NCBI GenBank assembly: GCA_000310025.1
Contig: FN648379.1
Span: 188,328-200,072 of the forward strand
Length of the DNA stretch: 11,745 nt
Source: Ectocarpus siliculosus
Taxonomy: Eukaryota > Sar > Phaeophyceae > Ectocarpales > Ectocarpaceae
Direction of reading: 5' to 3'
The position numbers were made by a program, and so were the translations under genes. A model generated the notes under the pieces. That model saw only the letters and a list, made by a program, of their open reading frames with translations. It did no database searches and was not told the origin of the DNA. Of this stretch, positions 9,001-11,745 are shown piece by piece (the stretch's first letter is position 1; every line of letters begins with the position of its first letter).

Positions 9001-11389
9001 CGGACTCGTCCCCGCACCGTTCCCGGAGACATCGGCCCCGCCCCCGTCACTACCCGCCGCCGCCCACGGCGGCGGGCGGGCACCCCTCCCCCCCCCGCCC
9101 CCGGCTGCGGCGCCCCCCATCCCTTCGTTGGAGGGTGGCCTCGAGAGAGTTGGCGACGTCGTGGTGCTCGCAGGGGACACGAATTGCGCCGATGATGACG
9201 ATGATGACGATGATGATGTCGTTGCGGAGGCGCGGTTGGCGCGGCGAAGCCACTGGTTGTGCTCGTGTTTGGGCACTCTGAGGGCATGGCACTCTCCGGG
9301 GTCTCGGAACATGGTCTACGCATATACGAAAAAACAGGGAAGAGGGGAAAGAGAGGCGCGACGGGGTGGGCACACAGAAGTTTCGCTTGGGAGTTGCACG
9401 GCGGGGAAGAAATATGGGATAATGGGCATTAAGCGGGACGAGGTGGGCACACAGGAGAATTTGTGTTCTAACCGCCGACTGAAAAACGTCCCCTCCCCGC
9501 CGCTGCCCCTTTCGAAACCCCGAAAAACACACCCCGAGGGCCCGGTTTCCCCGGTGCCGGCCTTGTTCTCAATCAACCCAACAACACAACGCAACGCGAC
9601 CCAGAACGGCACCCGACACGCGACCAAGAACGGCACCCGACGCACTGCACCAAACGAAGGAATAACCAAAACTTCACATCATCGAAAACGTTCGAGTTGT
9701 TGGATTCTGCTGAATAATAGTTTCGTTCGATCTATCTCGAACCGGACAGAACGCGTCACCGCCTGAGAACAAAACTAGAAGCTAACACAGGCACAGGTGT
9801 TCAGCTAAGAACCTACCAGTTTACCAACACATGCTGCTAGATATCGCTGTCGTTAGGATACCCCCATTTGGAAGAAGGAAATCGCGCCCCGGGCGAAACA
9901 AAGTACGCGAAATAGTATTGTGCCGTTTCGCCAAGCTTGCCTCGACTGCTGCACACTAGGCCCCCACCGGCGCCTACCTTCAGCTCGGGTCGAAGGCTAG
10001 GAATAACCCGAGCCTCCGCGCTGTCATCCCCCCCCCCCACCTCCTCCTCTGCGGGACCCCCCCCCGCTTCCGGGCACAACAAGCCACCGCTGCCAGCAGG
10101 TGCCGCCGCCGCCGCCGCCGAGATCGGCGACAATGGCTCGTGCACGGTCGACAGCACCGTCGGTGCCGTCCTCCTCCTCGACGTGGCATTGCTATTGGCG
10201 GCACCGCTAGCGGCAGCGCCAGCAGCAGCAGCAGTCCCGGCGGCGTTTGTGGCGATGGCCGGGTCCTGGCATGCCGGGAGGGAGCTCGAGGCGGCGGCGG
10301 TGGTGGTGGTGGTGGTGGCGGCGGCGGCGACGTTCTCGGCGGTTGTTGTGCGGGGGGCGTCCAGGAGGAATCGTCGGAGCTGCGCGAAGAAAATAGCGGC
10401 CACCGAGTTCGACAAAATATCGAGGCAGGAGGTTGGTGGGGGTATACTTTTTAACAAAAATGCAAGCCGTTGTGTAGTCGGAATGTAGGCCTCGCATCCC
10501 CTAAAAAGCCGGGACGGAGTTGGTAAAGGGCTTTTTTTCGCAGACCCAGACAGTTACCATCCTGGTGCTTGCTACGCCAAAACGGACGTTGGCATGGATG
10601 GCCAACCACTCGCCATCATCCTCCTCGCGAAGGCAACTCCCCCTCCCCCCCTCCCTCTCTCTCTTTCTCTCTCTGCCTCTCTCTCTCTCTCTGTCTCTGT
10701 CTCTCTGTCTCTCTCTTGCTCTCTCTCTCCCCCCCTTTCCCCCCCCCGCTCTCTCTCTTGCCTCCTCTCTCTTGACAGCCTCGGGATCCCGCAGGAGCCT
10801 CCGCAACCACGCCTCGAGCCTTTGCATCAGCAGCCCGAAGGGAACCGCCGGGGGGAGTTGCCACATCCGGGTGTCGCGGTCGCCCCCCTCGGCGGCCGGG
10901 CACCCGGCCTCCATGAGGGAAACCCTTTTCGTAGGGAGGCGCGCGAGAAAACGGTGTGTTACTGTACTATTAACAGCATGGCGCGAAACGAGGAGTGAGG
11001 GCGCCCAGCTCAGGCCGGTCTGGCTCGCTTCCAACGAACCAATCACTGCCTCGAAAAACATTACCATCACAGCAGTAAATATTGTCACGTAAAGCTCAAA
11101 AGCGTCCGTCACACTGGGCTTACTATGCGTGGTTGCACGGTGGAAAGACTTGCAAAAACCTGAGCAAGGATTTTCCCCCGGCTCTTATCTTGAACCTTGG
11201 CGTCAAAGAGAGTCTCTCCTAGCCCGAAGCATGGTTGAGCGGCGGTACGCTGAGAGCCGATAGAGCGCAAAGCGCCTGTACCGTAGGGAGGGGGGGACCG
11301 TACCTGAGAGCTACGAATTCCGTCAGCCGCCGCCAGGCCACCCATTCCCGCCGGCTAGTGGGCGCGGTAGCGCCGACTACGCCAGCCTG
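29..11389 (-). CDS. Split gene, PX-PH-EDR2_C-EDR2_C protein, 17-exon partial model
   Basis: Spliced model of 17 exons, 3039 nt, 1013 codons without a stop; both ends lie outside the window. Domains by model residue: PX about 1-90, Arg/Glu linker about 95-145, PH about 146-330 with a large insertion, low-complexity and basic linker about 330-455, EDR2_C copy A about 455-755, EDR2_C copy B about 775 to beyond 1013. Evidence is phase agreement at every junction plus family motifs such as VNLQ-P, VLYY/VLYW, EGPW, RYFR and VGSS/IGSS. PX and PH domains usually bind phosphoinositides; EDR2_C is the conserved C-terminal domain of plant EDR2, a PI4P-binding negative regulator of defence and cell death. 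I infer a peripheral membrane, lipid-signalling or lipid-transfer role. No signal peptide or membrane segment is evident in this part. It could instead be two adjacent genes split between exons 12 and 13. Confidence 0.6.
170..710 (-). other. Intron 16
   Basis: 541 bases, phase 0, at the same position as intron 9 of copy A. A GT-type repeat and CG alternation lie just inside the donor (about 690-709). The acceptor CTCGTGCAG has a CT-rich tract. Nothing else recognised. Confidence 0.7.
711..951 (-). CDS. Exon 16: EDR2_C copy B, acidic loop and EGPW motif
   Basis: 80 codons plus one base. FLDLFRRFVDLG is followed by a Ser/Glu/Asp/Gly loop (GSVSEYDEEGEGIGD), then DDLRNMRFKLFPAILEGPW and IVRKAVGSKPTLIAQK. 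The last part is a near-textbook match to the family's FRN-x-R-x-KLIP-x-I-x-EGPW-IVR-x-AVG-x-KP. Copy A splits this region over exons 8 and 9. The donor AAG|GTTTGT is followed by a GT repeat. Confidence 0.92.
952..1559 (-). other. Intron 15
   Basis: 608 bases, phase 2, close to the position of intron 7 in copy A (phase 1). No coding segment seen. Confidence 0.7.
1560..1657 (-). CDS. Exon 15: EDR2_C copy B, VPG and VLYYA strand
   Basis: 32 codons plus two bases. VPGNPPLSMVLYYAVPVPPG continues the VNLQ core of exon 14, as in the family motif VNLQVPG-x-x-x-YSLVLYY. A Gly/Glu-rich loop follows. The acceptor is CGTCGTTCAG and the donor CCGC|GTGAGT, phase 2. Confidence 0.9.
1658..2218 (-). other. 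Intron 14
   Basis: 561 bases, phase 0, no counterpart in copy A. It holds a 42-bp minisatellite and an AT-rich region at about 1960-2110. Confidence 0.7.
1749..1880. repeat. Minisatellite, 42-bp unit, about 2.9 copies
   Basis: Unit TTAGATAGGCTCGCAGCCAT plus 22 further bases starts at 1750, 1792 and 1834 with exact 42-base spacing. The first two units are almost identical. The third diverges after GGGTA by a CA insertion and substitutions. Confidence 0.95.
2219..2329 (-). CDS. Exon 14: EDR2_C copy B, VNLQ strand
   Basis: 37 codons, phase 0 both ends. MEAGIDRMDNIGSVG and later KKGQFLVIVNLQ fit the family segment leading into the L-x-VNLQVPG core. Equivalent to exon 6 plus the first part of exon 7 in copy A. 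The donor is TTGCAG|GTGAAA. Confidence 0.9.
2330..2728 (-). other. Intron 13
   Basis: 399 bases, phase 0, at the position equivalent to intron 5 of copy A (after LYK here, after VFQ there). The donor is GTATGT and the acceptor CTCGACAG. No other feature. Confidence 0.7.
2729..2860 (-). CDS. Exon 13: start of EDR2_C copy B
   Basis: 44 codons, phase 0. The core TWEDNGESHGFRVRGPGYLS followed by GGGKVAAGTPFGKLVRADLY matches the start of the family domain (W, then F-x-VRG-x-x-YL, K-x-x-AG, LV-x-x-D). The donor is TACAAG|GTATGT. The start is unsure: CCGCAG (2860), TTCCAG (start 2854) and CTACAG (start 2902) are all in phase. An ATG at 3025 would instead make this a first exon. Confidence 0.82.
3060..3086. 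repeat. CAG microsatellite, nine uninterrupted units
   Basis: Nine CAG units flanked by CAA on both sides. On the minus strand it is a CTG run directly upstream of the in-frame stop at 3052, so in this model it is non-coding. Confidence 0.95.
3290..3315. repeat. CCCT microsatellite
   Basis: About six CCCT units on the plus strand followed by a CT-rich tail to about 3330. Confidence 0.9.
3485..3652 (-). CDS. Exon 12: EDR2_C copy A C-terminus
   Basis: 56 codons, phase 0. EPCVLDVGFFLEGGHRVLG followed by CVRVSDLRL fits the end of the family domain (DMAFLIQ, then the LLG-x-VR-x-xHL motif). A Pro-rich tail follows, ending PPPPPVRE at the consensus donor GAG|GTGAGT. The acceptor is GTGCCTGACAG. 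Without splicing the frame reads 24 codons further to a stop at 3412-3410, so this could also be the last exon of a separate gene. Confidence 0.82.
3653..4024 (-). other. Intron 11
   Basis: 372 bases in the model; shorter if a later donor for exon 11 is used. It includes a T-run near 3831 and an AT-rich stretch at 3800-3850. No other feature. Confidence 0.45.
4025..4132 (-). CDS. Exon 11, tentative: EDR2_C copy A helix with Arg/His-rich insert
   Basis: 36 codons if the donor CTC|GTCCTC is right. The acceptor CCCCTTTCAG|CAG is good and in phase. The product begins with an insert not seen in copy B (QHLRYHRRRHPPP), then SAKAIAAVIRKYII, which suits the helix that follows GSS in the family (copy B: YNTVSLAIGYAKSL). 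All in-frame donors are weak: GTCCTC, GTTGAA, GTGAAT. The right boundary is therefore uncertain, although each keeps phase 0 with exon 12. Confidence 0.5.
4328..4423 (-). CDS. Exon 10: EDR2_C copy A, RYFRG and VGSS motif
   Basis: 32 codons, phase 0 both ends. It starts VLSRKLNQRYFRGSLYMETD and continues VEVGSSVAAESV, matching the family's RYYRG-x-x-YLE-x-D-V-D-I-GSS. Copy B has RYFRTRSYFEVDIDIGSS. The acceptor is ATAACGCAG and the donor GTG|GTAAGA. Confidence 0.9.
4424..5065 (-). other. Intron 9
   Basis: 642 bases, phase 0, at the same place as the intron in copy B after TLIAQK. A short CG alternation lies at about 4867-4876. Nothing else recognisable. Confidence 0.6.
5066..5131 (-). CDS. 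Exon 9: EDR2_C copy A, VEGRW motif
   Basis: 22 codons, phase 0 both ends. The product VVTSVVEGRWTVRKAVDDG matches the family motif (I-x-EGPW-x-V-x-x-AV-G). In copy B the same stretch is part of exon 16, with AILEGPWIVRKAVG. The acceptor is GGTGCCAG and the donor GCTCAG|GTACTG. Copy A has Arg in place of the usual Pro of EGPW. Confidence 0.88.
5156..5585. repeat. Minisatellite, four units of 110-116 bp
   Basis: Units begin with GTGGATGG-(G/A)CAAGGGTCAAGG-type sequence at about 5156, 5270, 5380 and 5496. Each continues with a CATA/GATATAAGAG segment, a CACACCAA segment and an ACAAGAAGACAAAA segment. Units 1-2 and 3-4 resemble each other most in the middle part. The array starts only about 25 bases from the exon 9 acceptor. 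Confidence 0.9.
5944..6170. repeat. Old imperfect direct duplication, about 134-bp spacing
   Basis: The 12-mer TCTCGTCGAGAG occurs at 5944 and 6078, and GTCGTGGAGTAA with similar flanks at 5996 and 6134. Spacing changes from 134 to 138, so the copies have diverged by substitutions and small indels. Confidence 0.7.
6261..6454 (-). CDS. Exon 8: EDR2_C copy A, RYID segment, acidic loop, FRN motif
   Basis: 64 codons plus two bases. It starts DLLMRYIDLPFHRMG, corresponding to FLDLFRRFVDLG in copy B. A loop of Gly/Ser and acidic residues follows (SADDEDESES), then DKDFRNMSLK, the conserved FRN motif before the central strand. The loop is rich in potential casein-kinase-type Ser sites (inference). 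The donor is CTGAAG|GTGATA, phase 0. The acceptor choice is the weakest part. Confidence 0.78.
6455..6975 (-). other. Intron 7
   Basis: 521 bases, phase 1. The reading frame of exon 8 stays open upstream for about 48 codons of Pro/Ser-rich sequence, so an earlier acceptor cannot be excluded. The acceptor GCGAG|AT was chosen because it keeps phase and places the boundary where copy B also has an intron. Confidence 0.5.
6976..7093 (-). CDS. Exon 7: EDR2_C copy A, VNLQLP core strand
   Basis: 39 codons plus one base. It begins PGGFKFLFVVNLQLPRSF and ends SVVLYWGVPAECLG. This is the best-conserved core of the family; copy B has QFLVIVNLQVPG and MVLYYAVPV. Copy A keeps both core strands in one exon, whereas copy B has an intron directly after VNLQ. 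The acceptor is TCGTGTCCCAG and the donor GGGAG|GTGACG, phase 1. Confidence 0.88.
7094..7717 (-). other. Intron 6
   Basis: 624 bases, phase 0. It contains CA repeats and C-runs around 7485-7570 and an AT-rich patch near 7340-7385. It has no counterpart in copy B, where this stretch is one exon. Confidence 0.6.
7718..7810 (-). CDS. Exon 6: EDR2_C copy A, DHI segment
   Basis: 31 codons, phase 0 both ends. The product starts VPPGNHLHRVDHIVGRAGGR and ends KDLTSQ, matching the family segment after the first strand that contains the D-H-I motif (copy B has DRMDNIG at this place). The acceptor is AAACTGCAG and the donor TCTCAG|GTGTGC. Confidence 0.8.
7811..8231 (-). other. Intron 5, GC-AG type
   Basis: 421 bases, phase 0, starting with GCAAGT and ending CTGCAG. 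An A-run and TA repeat on the plus strand (about 8199-8219) lie just inside the donor. No other feature was seen. Confidence 0.65.
8232..8416 (-). CDS. Exon 5: basic linker and start of EDR2_C copy A
   Basis: 61 codons plus two bases. A short poly-Ser stretch is followed by a strongly basic segment (PRRREALKRFVSLVKRKGG, then SKRGHR) and SGFKLLHVDVFQ, which aligns with the EDR2_C N-terminal strand seen in copy B as FGKLVRADLYK. The exon ends at CAG|GCAAGT, a GC donor. The nearby GT alternative (GCAA|GTATTT) would put exon 6 out of frame. The basic stretch could contact acidic membrane lipids (inference). Confidence 0.78.
8417..8924 (-). other. Intron 4
   Basis: 508 bases, phase 1. The donor is GTGAGC and the acceptor TTGTCCGCAG. 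I see no coding segment, tRNA or marked repeat in it. Confidence 0.6.
8925..9315 (-). CDS. Exon 4: PH domain C-terminal helix and Ser/Gly/Pro linker
   Basis: 130 codons plus one base. Starts TMFRDPGECHALRVPKHEHN followed by QWLRRANRAS, which fits the end of a PH domain: last strands (HALRVP) and the C-terminal helix with its characteristic Trp (about model residue 321). A run of nine Ser follows, from GAT/GAC repeats on the opposite strand, then a Ser/Thr/Pro and Gly/Ala linker. The donor is AACG|GTGAGC, phase 1, and agrees with the phase of exon 5. Unspliced, the frame would continue to a TGA near 8836. The linker is too short and too low in complexity to be the START domain found at this position in plant EDR2. 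Confidence 0.7.
9316..9977 (-). other. Intron 3
   Basis: 662 bases, phase 0. The acceptor has a good pyrimidine tract (CCTCTTCCCTGTTTTTTCG) before GCGTAG. Inside are a 24-bp direct repeat (starts 9596 and 9620, unit GCGACC-AGAACGGCACCCGAC) and a 13-base GGTGGGCACACAG at 9365 repeated at 9442. No further coding segment was recognised. Confidence 0.55.
9978..10379 (-). CDS. Exon 3: PH domain strand and Ala/Thr-rich insertion
   Basis: 134 codons, phase 0 at both ends. The acceptor is strong (CTATTTTCTTCGCGCAG) and the donor is CTGAAG|GTAGGC. The exon starts LRRFLLDAPR, like the second PH strand where a basic residue precedes an F-x-L pattern. It then becomes a low-complexity insertion with runs of Ala and Thr from GCC/ACC repeats, short Ser and Gly stretches, and an acidic patch EEEVGGGDD. 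It ends SLRPELK. The insertion of about 115 residues would sit in a PH loop. Placement in a PH domain is inference from the flanking pieces; the long in-phase open frame makes the exon itself likely. Confidence 0.65.
10292..10335. repeat. GGC/GGT trinucleotide repeat inside exon 3
   Basis: Runs of GGC then GGT then GGC on the plus strand. On the minus strand these give four Ala, six Thr and three Ala codons in a row, the core of the insertion. Confidence 0.85.
10558..10966 (-). CDS. Exon 2: PX C-terminal half, Arg/Glu linker, start of PH domain
   Basis: 136 codons plus one base. It opens with THRFLARLPTKR, which suits the PX loop before the membrane-binding region, then LLMQRLEAWLRRLLRDP, which resembles the PX C-terminal helix (consensus RR-x-x-LE-x-YL-x-x-LL-x-x-P). 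A basic/acidic tract of about 35 residues rich in RE and RD pairs follows, encoded by a GA/CT microsatellite. The exon closes with EDDGEWLAIHANVR, a possible first PH strand (G-x-W-L). The donor is ATG|GTAACT, phase 0. Other donors a few codons earlier (GTAGCA, GTCCGT) are possible. In the PX helix the usual second basic pair is replaced by L-M-Q. Confidence 0.6.
10643..10766. repeat. CT/GA microsatellite inside exon 2
   Basis: A long imperfect (CT)n tract on the plus strand with TCTG and poly-C interruptions. On the minus strand it is read as GAG AGA and GAC AGA style codons, giving the Arg/Glu/Asp linker between the PX and PH segments. The tract keeps the frame open over its whole length. 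Confidence 0.85.
10967..11303 (-). other. Intron 1
   Basis: 337 bases between the two PX exons, phase 2. The donor is GTACGG; the acceptor TTAATAG|T is preceded by a pyrimidine-rich stretch and a plausible branch site (CTGTTAAT). No other gene or notable repeat was seen in it. Confidence 0.55.
11304..11389 (-). CDS. Exon 1 of model: PX domain, basic strand and RRLTEF motif
   Basis: 28 codons plus two bases. It contains REWVAWRRLTEFVAL, which matches the PX-domain signature W-x-V-x-RR-[YFL]-[ST]-[DE]-F-x-x-L. The first Arg of that signature is the residue that contacts the 3-phosphate in canonical PX domains. The acceptor is CCAG/CAG (start 11389, or 11386 with the second AG). The donor is CTCAG|GTACGG, phase 2. 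The preceding beta strands of the PX fold must be upstream and were not found. PX assignment is from the motif alone together with the matching helix in the next exon. Confidence 0.6.
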
Positions 11390-11650
11390 CTGGAAGCGAG
11401 AGCCACAACGAATAGAGTGTTTGGCGCGTGCGTTTGGCGGTACAAGGGCTTCCGGTGACCGCGTGCGGAAGAGGGAATCAAACACGGCGGCGAAGAAAAA
11501 GGACACAAAGTTCTACCCGATTGCGTATGGGAGGCATGGTGTCCACACGGGCAGCACCCTTGGGTGTGATATATTTTGCGGCACCCCCCCCTCCCCGACG
11601 CTCGTTCCAGGGAAACCATGCTAAGAACAAGGACACCCAAAAACATCGCT

Positions 11651-11698
11651 AGCAACAGCAACAGCAACAGCAACAGAAGCACCAGCAACAGAAGCAGG
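11651..11698. repeat. CAACAG microsatellite, imperfect
   Basis: Four successive CAACAG-type units followed by interrupted AGAAGC/ACCAGC variants, visible on the plus strand. It lies near the right edge, upstream of exon 1 in gene direction. Confidence 0.85.
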
Positions 11699-11723
11699 AG
11701 CAGCGGGGGAGGCCGCCGCCGTC

Positions 11724-11745
11724 GCCGGCGCCGGCGCCGGCGCCG
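11724..11745. repeat. GCCGGC repeat at the window edge
   Basis: Alternating GCCGGC hexamers run to the last base, so the full length cannot be seen. The repeat is self-complementary and could fold or pair with itself. Confidence 0.8.

Larger units (their letters stand above)
11390..11745. other. Right-edge stretch, probably intron; upstream exon not identified
   Basis: This precedes exon 1 on the minus strand. The acceptor side is pyrimidine-rich and ends in TTCCAGCAG, a NAGNAG-type acceptor giving two possible starts three bases apart. The first part of the PX fold should lie upstream, but I find no convincing exon for it here. The far end is CAACAG and GCCGGC repeats, readable on the minus strand as an Ala/Pro/Val-rich frame that stops at a TAG near 11624. 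That could be the tail of a low-complexity exon or simply intron. Confidence 0.4.

Noticed and set aside
8232-9195. START lipid-binding domain expected between PH and EDR2_C
   Set aside because: The linker between the PH helix and copy A is about 125 residues of Ser/Gly/Pro and basic sequence, too short and too low in complexity for a START fold.
8987-9766. Plus-strand open frame of 259 codons with an Asp run
   Set aside because: The Asp run is the complement of the poly-Ser codons of exon 4; the rest has no recognisable domain and no supporting splice pattern.
11220-11300. Possible tRNA-like hairpins
   Set aside because: Short complementary stretches are present but no A-box, B-box or cloverleaf could be laid out.

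Overview
The window looks like a piece of nuclear DNA from an intron-rich, GC-rich eukaryote. The many roughly 0.2-1.1 kb introns, GC-rich exons, Ala/Ser/Gly-rich linkers and abundant CAG, GCC, CT and CCCT microsatellites resemble brown-algal genomes such as Ectocarpus. That assignment is inference; another stramenopile is possible. I see no sign of prokaryotic operons, rRNA, tRNA or transposable-element genes.

Almost everything interpretable lies on the minus strand. I read it as the interior of one long split gene that enters at the right edge and leaves at the left edge, so neither start nor stop is in the window. By following splice signals, reading phase and protein-family similarity I can chain 17 exons from about 11389 down to 29. 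They total 3039 coding bases, or 1013 codons with no stop. The 16 introns total 8322 bases (average about 520), and 12 of the 16 are phase 0.

Layout in gene order (high to low coordinates): exons 1-2 carry a probable PX domain (RRLTEF signature, then the C-terminal helix) and an Arg/Glu/Asp linker. Exons 2-4 carry a probable PH domain, interrupted by a long Ala/Thr-rich insertion. Exon 4 ends and exon 5 begins a low-complexity, basic linker. Exons 5-12 encode one complete EDR2 C-terminal (DUF1336) domain, copy A. Exons 13-17 encode most of a second copy, B, whose last residues lie beyond the left edge. The predicted product is a peripheral membrane protein with two phosphoinositide-type modules and a tandem pair of EDR2_C domains. 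Plant EDR2 proteins combine PH, START and a single EDR2_C domain; no START domain is visible here.

The main doubt is the A/B junction. Exon 12 has a strong donor, but an unspliced exon 12 would reach a stop at 3412-3410, and an Ala-rich reading frame with a well-placed ATG at 3025 precedes copy B. Two neighbouring same-strand genes are therefore a real alternative to one tandem-domain gene. Other weak points are the acceptors of exons 8 and 13, the donor of exon 11, and everything to the right of 11389. The introns hold two minisatellites (42-bp and about 114-bp units), an old 134-bp duplication and several microsatellites.
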